In this document: piece by piece, positions 15,668-23,271 of the stretch | Numbering within the stretch: position 1 is the first letter of the stretch | How the letters are laid out: each line of letters begins with the position of its first letter | Assembly: GCF_900107115.1 (NCBI RefSeq) | Contig: NZ_FNOS01000005.1 | Coordinates: forward strand, 124,001 to 188,000 | Direction: 5' to 3' | DNA from: Salimicrobium album | GTDB lineage: Bacteria > Bacillota > Bacilli > Bacillales > Halobacillaceae | DNA length: 64,000 bases | Notes under the pieces: generated by a model | What the model was told of the DNA's origin: nothing | What the model saw: the letters and a program-made list of their open reading frames with translations, nothing else | Databases searched by the model: none | Translations under genes and position numbers: made by a program

Positions 15668-17203
15668 ATGGGAAAGAAAGGTCTTATTGATTACAAAATA
15701 TTTATACCCGCCTTATTGATTGTAATCGCCATTAGTATCCCTTTTGCCATGTACGAAGCAAAATCACTGGAGCTTTTGAACTCCATTTTTGATTCAATCG
15801 TCACATCATTTACATGGGGATATCTGTGGTACGGAATTATATTAGTTGTAGCAGGTTTGTATTTGTCATTTTCAAAATACGGAAAGGTAGTTCTTGGTGA
15901 CCCCAAAGAGAAACCACGGTTCTCGTTGTTCGAGTATTCTTCCATACTTATCGCCATGGGACTCGGTTCCACTATCATGCGTACCGGTATGCTTCAGTGG
16001 ACGTCGGTAGCCAACGATCCGCCCGCCGGAGTGGAAGCCGGGTCTCCGGAAGCGATACTGTGGGGAAATGCTTACAGTATGTTTCTATGGGGATTCCAGG
16101 TATTTGCGATATTCGTTCTGATCGCCCCTGCCATGGGCTACATTCTGCACGTGCGTAAGCGTCCGCTTATGCGTGTATCGGAAGCATGCCGGTCTTTATT
16201 CGGAGATAAATTCTCAGACGGAATAGGCGGAAAAATATTCGACATACTGTTCCTGATCAGTATTCTATCCGGCGCTGCTGTTACTCTCGGTCTCGGAGCT
16301 CCGATTGTGACGTATAACCTGGCCCACCTTATGAATATTGAAATTACGTTCACATTAACGCTTATCGTTACTATCGTCTGGGTGTTTTTATTCTCCCTCA
16401 GTGCCTATGCAGGTATCGAGAAAGGGATCAAGAGGCTCAGTACGCTCAACATGTATCTTGCCGGAGCATTAGGTCTGTTTATTATCTTTGCAGGCCCCGG
16501 GATATTCATTCTTAACTATTTCTCTGACAGCGTGTCTTTCCTGATCTCGAATTACGTCAATCTTTCGCTGAATACGGACTCCGTGCATGAGGGAGGAATG
16601 TCCCACGTGCAGAGTAATACTGTTTTCTTCTTTGCCTACAGTGCAACGTGGGCGATGCTGCACGGCGTGTTTGCAGCTAAAATCTCACGCGGTCGTACGG
16701 TCAAGGAAATGATTCTTACCTATTTCCTGGCACCGACCCTGATCTCATGGATAGCTACCGGCATACTCGGTGGTCTTGGAGTGTATCAATACCTGAAAAA
16801 GGATATGAACATTCTGAAGCTCGTCCAGAACGAAGAGAGAATGGCAGCGATTCCCGAAATACTGTCCACTCTGCCTCTTGGCTGGCTTGCTATCACTCTT
16901 TTCATGATTGTTGCCCTGATTTTCCTTACGACGACGCTGGACTCCACGACTTATACCGTAGCGGCTTATACAAGTACGCGCGATATGAGTAAATTCGAAC
17001 CGCCGAAAACACTGCGTATCATCATAGCTGCGATCATTACCGTAGTAGCTTTAGTATTGATGCGTATCGGCGGTCTGCCGCCGCTCGAAGTCGTCTCCGG
17101 TCTGATGGGACTCCCTATTATAGTCATCCAGTTCATTCTCATCTGGGCAGCTATAAAAATGATGAACGAAGACGAGGCATTCAAGTATAATATAAGAAAA
17201 TGA
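15668..17203 (+). CDS. Divergent BCCT-family transporter
   Basis: This 511-residue membrane protein has about 12 helices and the BCCT layout, including LYLAFSKYG-like (LYLSFSKYG, residues 64-72) and the loop KISRGRTVKE (338-347), a family hallmark. BCCT carriers import betaine, choline or carnitine, usually with Na+. Two key regions differ. The tryptophan-rich substrate segment FYWAWWISWSPFVG of BetP is FFFAYSATWAMLHG here (320-333). The sodium/substrate MGIGL segment is MGLGSTIMR (97-105). It may therefore carry a different solute. There is a clear AGGAGG site. The unknown membrane protein at 17343 follows beyond a terminator. Confidence 0.82.
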   Translation: MGKKGLIDYKIFIPALLIVIAISIPFAMYEAKSLELLNSIFDSIVTSFTWGYLWYGIILVVAGLYLSFSKYGKVVLGDPKEKPRFSLFEYSSILIAMGLGSTIMRTGMLQWTSVANDPPAGVEAGSPEAILWGNAYSMFLWGFQVFAIFVLIAPAMGYILHVRKRPLMRVSEACRSLFGDKFSDGIGGKIFDILFLISILSGAAVTLGLGAPIVTYNLAHLMNIEITFTLTLIVTIVWVFLFSLSAYAGIEKGIKRLSTLNMYLAGALGLFIIFAGPGIFILNYFSDSVSFLISNYVNLSLNTDSVHEGGMSHVQSNTVFFFAYSATWAMLHGVFAAKISRGRTVKEMILTYFLAPTLISWIATGILGGLGVYQYLKKDMNILKLVQNEERMAAIPEILSTLPLGWLAITLFMIVALIFLTTTLDSTTYTVAAYTSTRDMSKFEPPKTLRIIIAAIITVVALVLMRIGGLPPLEVVSGLMGLPIIVIQFILIWAAIKMMNEDEAFKYNIRK

Positions 17204-17211
17204 GGCAGCGT

Positions 17212-17245
17212 CTCCCCGATACTTCAAAGGTATCGGGGAGTTTTT
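17212..17245 (+). terminator. Terminator after the BCCT gene
   Basis: CTCCCCGATAC (17212-17222) and GTATCGGGGAG (17230-17240) form an 11-bp stem. Five Ts follow. Confidence 0.93.
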
Positions 17246-17342
17246 ATAAAGCCGGCGGTTCTGTGACACTTTTGCTGTAAATAAAGGCTTTTTACAGACG
17301 GGGCAGCTTTCGGATGTAAAGTCCGGGCAGAAGGGGGAGCAT

Positions 17343-18707
17343 ATGAGAGAATTTTTATATAGCCGCCTGTACATTTTTTATTCGGCAGTATTTTTACTGA
17401 ATATCATACATACATTCACCGAAAACGACGCGCTTTATTTCGTTATCGGCGTTTTGAGTATTCTGATGATTTTACTTGCATTTCCGAGAGCATCACGGGT
17501 GTTTCGGGTTCTCGGCACGGTACTGCTTACAGCCGGAGGATTTTTCTTCCTTTCGGGCTCTCTTTCACTTGGGGATATACCGGGGTTATTCGCCGGAAAC
17601 GTCGGACTGCTGCTTCTCTTATCCGTGCTGCCGTGGATGAACAGTGCCGTGAAAGCGGGACGCTACAACAAATTGCTTAAGGGCCTGCTGCAGTCAGGGG
17701 CAGGGACACTCGGGCAGCTTTACGGAAGAAGCGAAGCGACGATGGTGTCGCTGGCTGCTTTTCTTAATCTTTCCTCGGCCACGATCTCCCAGGACCTATT
17801 GAAAGAACAGTTAGGCAGGTTCAGCCCGGACGTGAGGAACAGCTTCGTTTCTATGGCTACGTTACGCGGCTACTCTCTCGCACTGCTGTGGAGTCCGCTT
17901 GAAATTTTACTGGCAACCTCTATTTTCATTACCGGAGCAGATTATCTGCAGGTGCTCCCGTGGATGCTGCTCATTTCTTTGGCCGGTTTTTTTCTGGATA
18001 CACTGGCGGGTCGCCGGAAGTTCGGGAATTATGAACTGCAGAAGGAAACAAAACAGAAAAACAGTTATGGGAGAGGGAAGTTGAAAGAGTTCATCCTGGC
18101 GCTCGTCCTGTTTCTGAGTACGGTAGTTTTTCTTGCGAATGTCATAGATTTTGAATTTCTTTTCTCTGTAACTATTGCCATCGTACCTTTTGCTTTTCTG
18201 TGGAGTACGATTTTGAAAAGACGGAAAAGTTTCTGGTTAATCGGATGGTCGGCCTGGAAGCGGCACACGAATCATCTTGATAACTTTATAGTGCTCTTAC
18301 TGAGTCTTTCCGTTTTAACAGAGACGCTGAACGCCTCTCCATATCTTAAACTGCTGCAGCAGCCGGTCATCGCCTATAGTGATTCTCCTGTAGTTATTAT
18401 GCTCATCATTCAGCTGACTTTTCTGCTTATGACACTTGTTGGCGTTCACCCGCTGGCTACTATGGGGATATTCGGAGGGATCAGCGGACTCCTTATGGAA
18501 GCTCTGCCTCCTGTCACTCTGGCTGTCCTGTTATCAAGTTCGGCGATCGCTACCGTCCCTTCTGCTCCTTATGGACTGATCGTCACCATCACTTCCGTCA
18601 ACTTTCAGATGAATCCTTACCGTATCGTCTGGAAAAACCTCCCCTTTACAATTGTTTGCGGAAGTATCGGTACCGCCGTCGCTCTGCTGACAATGATCGT
18701 GCATTAG
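17343..18707 (+). CDS. Unrecognised polytopic membrane protein, possibly an ion-transporter-superfamily carrier
   Basis: This 454-residue protein is strongly hydrophobic with roughly 10-12 predicted membrane segments and short basic loops (for example AGRRKFGNYELQKETKQK near residue 225). I do not recognise the family with certainty. The second half has a re-entrant-like VGVHPLATMGIFGG followed by LLSSSAIATVPSAPYGLIVT. That arrangement of small-residue stretches is reminiscent of ion-transporter-superfamily carriers such as dicarboxylate or arsenite permeases. The ATG follows AAGGGGGAG. It lies 140 bases downstream of the BCCT gene but behind a terminator, so it is probably transcribed on its own. 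No substrate is proposed. Confidence 0.75.
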   Translation: MREFLYSRLYIFYSAVFLLNIIHTFTENDALYFVIGVLSILMILLAFPRASRVFRVLGTVLLTAGGFFFLSGSLSLGDIPGLFAGNVGLLLLLSVLPWMNSAVKAGRYNKLLKGLLQSGAGTLGQLYGRSEATMVSLAAFLNLSSATISQDLLKEQLGRFSPDVRNSFVSMATLRGYSLALLWSPLEILLATSIFITGADYLQVLPWMLLISLAGFFLDTLAGRRKFGNYELQKETKQKNSYGRGKLKEFILALVLFLSTVVFLANVIDFEFLFSVTIAIVPFAFLWSTILKRRKSFWLIGWSAWKRHTNHLDNFIVLLLSLSVLTETLNASPYLKLLQQPVIAYSDSPVVIMLIIQLTFLLMTLVGVHPLATMGIFGGISGLLMEALPPVTLAVLLSSSAIATVPSAPYGLIVTITSVNFQMNPYRIVWKNLPFTIVCGSIGTAVALLTMIVH

Positions 18708-18729
18708 CTTAAATATATTTGAAAAGGGG

Positions 18730-18758
18730 TTGCTATTTGATAATAACGGTGATATAGT
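18730..18758 (+). promoter_or_regulatory. Sigma-A promoter of the cold-shock gene
   Basis: TTGCTA (18730-18735), a 17-base spacer and TATAGT (18753-18758) predict a start near 18765. This leaves an untranslated leader of about 120 bases. Confidence 0.75.
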
Positions 18759-18764
18759 AGTAAT

Positions 18765-18888
18765 TAACTTATTGTTGTTCGGAACGAAAGCAACGAGCAT
18801 GAGTGTGAAAGCTTGTCGTCTTGAATGCACGTCGTGAGCAAGAATAGTAATACATTGGTGATCAAGAATCACCGCAGGAGGAAACAAT
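18765..18888 (+). promoter_or_regulatory. Long structured 5' leader of the csp mRNA
   Basis: The roughly 120-base leader ends with a GGTGAT/ATCACC hairpin (18857-18873) two bases before the AGGAGG site at 18876-18881. Long leaders with temperature-dependent folding are a known feature of cold-shock mRNAs. The control role here is an inference. Confidence 0.5.
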
Positions 18889-19086
18889 ATGTTACAAGGT
18901 AACGTGAAATGGTTCAACGCAGAAAAAGGTTATGGCTTCATCGAAGTAGAAGGTCAGGACGATGTATTCGTACACTTCTCCGCTATTCAAGACGAAGGCT
19001 TCAAAACACTTGAAGAAGGTCAAACAGTATCTTTCGAAATCGTCGAAGGTAACCGTGGACCACAAGCTGCTAACGTTCAAAAATAA
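18889..19086 (+). CDS. cspB: Cold-shock protein, CspB/CspD family
   Basis: This 65-residue single cold-shock domain starts [20 protein letters not shown]. It has RNP1 KGYGFI (13-18) and RNP2 VFVHF (26-30), matching the Bacillus CspB/CspD proteins almost end to end. It binds single-stranded RNA and DNA and prevents mRNA secondary structure in the cold. Codon use is strongly biased to common codons, as expected for an abundant protein. It has its own promoter, leader and terminator. Which csp paralogue it corresponds to cannot be decided here. Confidence 0.93.
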   Translation: MLQGNVKWFNAEKGYGFIEVEGQDDVFVHFSAIQDEGFKTLEEGQTVSFEIVEGNRGPQAANVQK

Positions 19087-19105
19087 TTGTTCGTTGCTAT
19101 AGGAA

Positions 19106-19140
19106 ATTCCCGCGTTCATTGCGAGCGCGGGGATTTTTTT
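19106..19140 (+). terminator. Terminator of the csp gene
   Basis: TCCCGCG (19108-19114) and CGCGGGGA (from 19126) form a GC-rich hairpin. Seven Ts follow. Confidence 0.88.
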
Positions 19141-19172
19141 GTTTTCAACAAATCACACGTGTGGCTGCACAA

Positions 19173-19202
19173 GTTTCAAACGTTTTGAAACAGGTATATG
19201 GT
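19173..19202 (+). promoter_or_regulatory. Palindrome at the promoter of the HMCES gene
   Basis: GTTTCAAA-CGT-TTTGAAAC (19173-19191) overlaps a possible -35 TTTCAA; a TATGGT -10 lies at 19197-19202. It does not match the Bacillus LexA box (GAAC-N4-GTTC). A further palindrome, CACACGTGTG, is at 19154-19163. Confidence 0.4.
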
Positions 19203-19224
19203 AAAACAAAGGAGGCGTTCACTT

Positions 19225-19884
19225 ATGTGTGGCAGATTTACGCTCATCGCTGAGCTGGAAGACGTAAGGGAAGAATTCAAGCTGGATAAAGTGAAGCTTG
19301 ATAATTGGATGAACAGTTACAACGTTGCTCCTTCGCAATATATACCTGCCGTTATCCGGAGCGACGGAGAAAAACGGATGGGGTATTTACGCTGGGGACT
19401 GATACCGCCCTGGGCAGATGACGAGAAGATAGGGTTCAAAATGATCAATGCCAGGTCGGAAACGGTGGAGGAGAAGAAAAGTTTCCGTAAACCTTTTGAA
19501 CAGCAGCGTTGCATTATCCCGGCGGACAGTTTCTATGAATGGAAAAAAGACGAAGCGGAGGAGAAACAGCCGTATCGGATTCAGATGAAGGACCAGGGCT
19601 TATTCGGCCTTGCCGGGCTGTGGGAGAAGTGGAAAAATAAAGACGGGGAAAACGTATTTACCTGCACGATTCTGACGACGGAAGCGAACGAAGAAATGAG
19701 TAATCTTCACCACCGGATGCCGGTAATCCTGCAGCGGAACGATTACGATGCATGGTTTGAAGGGAAGGAAGAAGCTAAAAACCTCCTGACTCCGCTGCCG
19801 GATGGTGCCCTCACAATGTACCCGGTATCCAAGCGGGTGAATACTCCTGCAAATAACGATGCTGCTCTTCTTGAAGAAGCGTAA
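19225..19884 (+). CDS. HMCES/YedK-type abasic-site DNA-protein crosslink protein (SRAP family)
   Basis: This 219-residue SRAP-domain protein is translated from the ATG that puts the catalytic cysteine at position 2 (MCGRFT). AAAGGAGG lies nine bases upstream, and the longer frame would bury the cysteine. Other active-site residues are visible: Asn33 (YNVAPSQ), Glu105 (SFYEWKK) and His162 (HHRMPVIL). Family members form a thiazolidine crosslink with abasic sites in single-stranded DNA, shielding them during replication. The B. subtilis relatives are YoaM and YoqW. No LexA box was found upstream. Confidence 0.92.
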   Translation: MCGRFTLIAELEDVREEFKLDKVKLDNWMNSYNVAPSQYIPAVIRSDGEKRMGYLRWGLIPPWADDEKIGFKMINARSETVEEKKSFRKPFEQQRCIIPADSFYEWKKDEAEEKQPYRIQMKDQGLFGLAGLWEKWKNKDGENVFTCTILTTEANEEMSNLHHRMPVILQRNDYDAWFEGKEEAKNLLTPLPDGALTMYPVSKRVNTPANNDAALLEEA

Positions 19885-20002
19885 TACATCAAGAATATTT
19901 CTAAAATTGGCGCTTCCGGAAAAAGGTCCGGAGTTTCTTGAACAATCCGGAAAAATGCCATAAAGTAATAGCTAATCGTTATTTGAATGGAGATGTAAAA
20001 GC

Positions 20003-20905
20003 ATGACAAGCTATGTGGAAGACAAACTGCACAACTATAAAGAAAAACATAAAGACAGAGCGAGATTGCTGATCCACTGTCCGGACCAGCCCGGTATCAT
20101 CTCCCGCGTATCGGATTTCCTCTATACGTACGGAGCTAATATAGTCGCTTCCCATCAGTATTCCACAGATCCCGAGGGAGGGGAGTTCTTCATCAGAATC
20201 GAATTTGACTGCCCGGGACTGGAAACGAAGTTCAGTCAGATAGAAGCCGATTTTCAGCCTGTTGCCGCTGACTTTCAAATGAACTGGAAGATGGCAGCTG
20301 TCAGCGAATTGAAAAACGTGGCCATCTTCGTTTCAAAACAGCCTCATTGTCTTCTGGAACTGCTGTGGGAATGGCAGAGCGGGGACCTGATGGCGAATCT
20401 CGCTCTTGTCATCAGTAATCACGAGGATACAAGAGAGATGGTGGAGTCGCTCGGTATTCCTTTCTACCATGTTCCTTCCAATAAAGAAATGCGTAAGGAA
20501 GCAGAACAGAGACATAAAGAACTTCTCGAAGAGTACGAAGTCGATCTTATCGTGCTGGCAAGATATATGCAGATTCTTACTCCGGAATTCGTGGAGTCCT
20601 ACCGTAACCGGATCATTAACATCCATCATTCGTTCCTCCCGGCATTCGTCGGAGCAAGGCCCTATGAACGTGCTTATGAACGGGGAGTGAAAATGATCGG
20701 AGCGACTTCCCACTACGTGACGAACGATCTGGACGAAGGGCCTATCATCGAACAGGATATCGGTCGCGTCGATCACAGAGATCATGCCGAGGACATGAAA
20801 AAAATCGGTCAGACTATTGAACGGAGCGTATTGGCCCGGGCTGTAAAGTGGCACCTGGCGGATCGGATCCTCGTTCATCAAAATAAAACCATCGTGTTTT
20901 CCTGA
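20003..20905 (+). CDS. purU: Formyltetrahydrofolate deformylase PurU
   Basis: This 300-residue enzyme hydrolyses 10-formyltetrahydrofolate to formate and tetrahydrofolate. Residues 20-95 are an ACT domain (RLLIHCPDQPGIISRVSDF). The rest is a formyltransferase-fold domain with the catalytic triad Asn206, His208 and Asp244 in NIHHSF and NDLDEGP. Both the ACT domain and the length separate it from PurN. PurU balances one-carbon pools; formate may feed PurT-type reactions, but no purT is in the window. It is a single gene with a terminator. Confidence 0.93.
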   Translation: MTSYVEDKLHNYKEKHKDRARLLIHCPDQPGIISRVSDFLYTYGANIVASHQYSTDPEGGEFFIRIEFDCPGLETKFSQIEADFQPVAADFQMNWKMAAVSELKNVAIFVSKQPHCLLELLWEWQSGDLMANLALVISNHEDTREMVESLGIPFYHVPSNKEMRKEAEQRHKELLEEYEVDLIVLARYMQILTPEFVESYRNRIINIHHSFLPAFVGARPYERAYERGVKMIGATSHYVTNDLDEGPIIEQDIGRVDHRDHAEDMKKIGQTIERSVLARAVKWHLADRILVHQNKTIVFS

Positions 20906-20921
20906 CAGAAGACCGTCTTTT

Positions 20922-20963
20922 CCGTCTCTTTTTCTTTAAGAGACCTAAAGAGACGGTTTTCTT
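20922..20963 (+). terminator. Terminator after purU
   Basis: CCGTCTCTTT (20922-20931) pairs with AAAGAGACGG (20947-20956). TTTTCTTT follows. Confidence 0.88.
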
Positions 20964-21031
20964 TACAGCTTTGTAAATTTTCTAAAAATTATTTACAATA
21001 GAAGAAGTTTCATATGGCAGGGGGAATAATA

Positions 21032-22213
21032 ATGGATATATTCAAACCGTCCGAGGCGATGGAGAGACTACCGGAACAGTTTTTCGCCAAACTGACGAAA
21101 CGTGTAATACAGCTGAAGAAAGAAGGAAGAGATATCATTAATCTCGGTCAGGGGAACCCGGATCGCCCGACACCGGAGAGTATTGTACATAAGCTGGAAG
21201 AGGCTGCGAAAAAACCTGCGAATCATGGGTATATCAACTTTCGCGGACTGCCGGAATTCAAGCAGGCGGCAGCGGATTACTACCGGCGCGAACATCAGGT
21301 GGAGCTTGATCCCGAAAAGGAGATTGCAGTACTGTTCGGGGCGAAAGCGGGACTTGTGGAAATCAGTCAGTGCTTTTTGAACCCGGGAGATACGGTGCTA
21401 CTCCCGGATCCCGGCTATCCGGATTATATGTCCGGTACCGCTCTATCTGCAGCCCGTAACGTCTTCATGCCGCTCCGGGAAGAGAACGGCTTCCGCCCGG
21501 ATTATTCAAAACTGGATAAGGAAAGTCTCAAAGCGGCCCGGCTGATGTTCCTGAACTACCCTAACAATCCTACTGCAGGCATCGCCACGCCCGCTTTTTT
21601 CGAAGATACGGTAAAGGTGGCCCGGGAGAACGGGATAGGAGTGGTCCATGATTTTGCATACGGGGCGATCGGATATGACGGGGAGAAACCCGTGAGTTAC
21701 CTCGAAACAGAAGGAGCGAAGGACGTAGGGGTGGAGATATTCACGCTTTCGAAAAGTTACAACATGGCCGGATGGAGAGTCGGATTTGCAGCCGGGAACG
21801 AAAAAGTGATTGAACAGATCAACAAGCTTCAGGATCACATGTATGTCAGTCTGTTCGGGGCCGTGCAGGAAGCGGCTGCCGAGGCTCTGACCGGTGACCA
21901 GAGTGAGGTACGGGAACTGGTAGCAATGTATGAACGCCGTCGCGACGTTTTCATCCGGACACTTGCTTCCTTCGGCTACCCTGCAGTTCTTCCGAAGGGT
22001 ACATTTTTCTGCTGGGTGCCGGTGCCGGACGGATTCACGTCGGAAGGTTTCTCCGAATACGCCATCGAGCAGGCGGGAGTGGTGACCGCCCCGGGGAACG
22101 GTTTCGGTTCGGAAGGGGAAGGGTACGTCCGCGTCGGGCTTCTTGCTGACGAAAAGGTACTCCGGGAAGCGGCGGAACGTCTCGGCCGTCTGTACACCCG
22201 GTTGAAGCCGTGA
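21032..22213 (+). CDS. PLP-dependent class I aminotransferase, MtnE (YkrV)-like
   Basis: This 393-residue fold-type I aminotransferase has NLGQGNPDRPTPE at the N-terminus, NYPNNPTAG and HDFAYG for cofactor and substrate, and the Schiff-base lysine Lys241 in TLSKSYNMAGWR. The conserved arginine is in GYVRVGLL near the end. Its sequence follows closely what I recall of B. subtilis MtnE (YkrV), which converts 2-keto-4-methylthiobutyrate to methionine in the methionine salvage pathway. No other mtn gene is nearby, so a broader aromatic or LL-DAP-like aminotransferase role remains possible. The start at 21032 is chosen for the CAGGGGGAA site. Confidence 0.85.
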   Translation: MDIFKPSEAMERLPEQFFAKLTKRVIQLKKEGRDIINLGQGNPDRPTPESIVHKLEEAAKKPANHGYINFRGLPEFKQAAADYYRREHQVELDPEKEIAVLFGAKAGLVEISQCFLNPGDTVLLPDPGYPDYMSGTALSAARNVFMPLREENGFRPDYSKLDKESLKAARLMFLNYPNNPTAGIATPAFFEDTVKVARENGIGVVHDFAYGAIGYDGEKPVSYLETEGAKDVGVEIFTLSKSYNMAGWRVGFAAGNEKVIEQINKLQDHMYVSLFGAVQEAAAEALTGDQSEVRELVAMYERRRDVFIRTLASFGYPAVLPKGTFFCWVPVPDGFTSEGFSEYAIEQAGVVTAPGNGFGSEGEGYVRVGLLADEKVLREAAERLGRLYTRLKP

Positions 22214-22221
22214 TGTCCTTT

Positions 22222-22250
22222 TTGCTCAAGATGGCCCCTTGTAGTATAGT
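22222..22250 (+). promoter_or_regulatory. Sigma-A promoter of the MoxR operon
   Basis: TTGCTC (22222-22227), a 17-base spacer and TATAGT (22245-22250) lie 56 bases upstream of the first gene. Confidence 0.65.
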
Positions 22251-22305
22251 TTAAAATAAATAGAAGTATCTAAAAATTCGGAAATACAGAGAGGGGCAGC
22301 ACCAG

Positions 22306-23271
22306 ATGTCGCAGTCGTCTTTTATGCTGAACAGTAAAATCGCCGAGGTCATTAAAAATATTAATAAAGTGATAGTAGGAAAAGAGGATGCAGTCATTTT
22401 AAGCATGGTGGCACTTCTTGCGAAAGGTCATGTGCTGCTTGAGGACGTGCCGGGAGTCGGTAAGACGATGCTGGTACGTACGCTTGCGAAATCGATGAAC
22501 TGTGAATTCAGAAGAATTCAGTTCACTCCGGATCTTTTGCCTTCGGACGTGACGGGTGTCTCCATTTATAACCCGAAAACGACGGAATTCGAATTCCGCC
22601 CCGGACCGATTCTCGGTAATATCGTTCTGGCAGATGAAATAAACCGCACTTCCCCTAAAACGCAGTCTTCCTTACTTGAAGGAATGGAGGAAGCGAATAT
22701 CACCGTGGATGGCCGTACCGTTCCTCTTAAGCACCCTTTCTTCGTTATGGCCACCCAGAACCCGATTGAGTATGAAGGGACGTACCCGCTTCCGGAAGCG
22801 CAGCTGGATCGTTTCCTTCTTAAGCTGAAGATGGGATACCCGTCCTATCAGGAAGAAATGGAGATGCTCGCCCGTACATCCGGCACGCATCCGATCGATT
22901 CCCTGGACCCCGTCATGACGCTCGAGGAGCTCGCTCAGGCGCAGGAAAGCGTGCGGGAAGTCTATGTGGATCGTACTATTGAACAGTACATCGTTTCACT
23001 GACTTCCGCGACACGGGAACATCCGGATGTTTATCTCGGGGTAAGTCCGAGAGGGTCCATGGCCCTTATGAAGGCAGCTAAAGCCTACGCTTATATATAT
23101 GACCGCGATTATACAGTGCCGGACGATGTACAGTACGTAGCCCGTTTCGTGCTGCCGCATCGTCTCATCCTGACTTCGGAGGCAAACTTCGAAGGGAAGA
23201 CTGCGGATGACATAATTGAAGAGCTGATTGAGGCGACACGTGTTCCCGTACAGAGGAATGTGAGTGAATGA
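22306..23271 (+). CDS. yeaC: MoxR-family AAA+ ATPase (YeaC)
   Basis: This 321-residue MoxR-type AAA+ ATPase has Walker A GVGKT (50-54 in DVPGVGKTML), Walker B with sensor NIVLADEINR, and MATQNPIEYEGTYPLPEAQ. MoxR ATPases act as chaperone-like remodelers, usually with a DUF58 partner encoded next to them. Here the DUF58 gene overlaps by four bases and a transglutaminase gene overlaps that, exactly as in B. subtilis yeaC-yeaD-yebA. The target of the system is not established. Confidence 0.93.
   Translation: MSQSSFMLNSKIAEVIKNINKVIVGKEDAVILSMVALLAKGHVLLEDVPGVGKTMLVRTLAKSMNCEFRRIQFTPDLLPSDVTGVSIYNPKTTEFEFRPGPILGNIVLADEINRTSPKTQSSLLEGMEEANITVDGRTVPLKHPFFVMATQNPIEYEGTYPLPEAQLDRFLLKLKMGYPSYQEEMEMLARTSGTHPIDSLDPVMTLEELAQAQESVREVYVDRTIEQYIVSLTSATREHPDVYLGVSPRGSMALMKAAKAYAYIYDRDYTVPDDVQYVARFVLPHRLILTSEANFEGKTADDIIEELIEATRVPVQRNVSE

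Noticed and set aside
19173-19191. Dyad tested as a LexA (SOS) box for the HMCES gene
   Set aside because: The Bacillus box needs GAAC-N4-GTTC; this dyad reads GTTTCAAA/TTTGAAAC.
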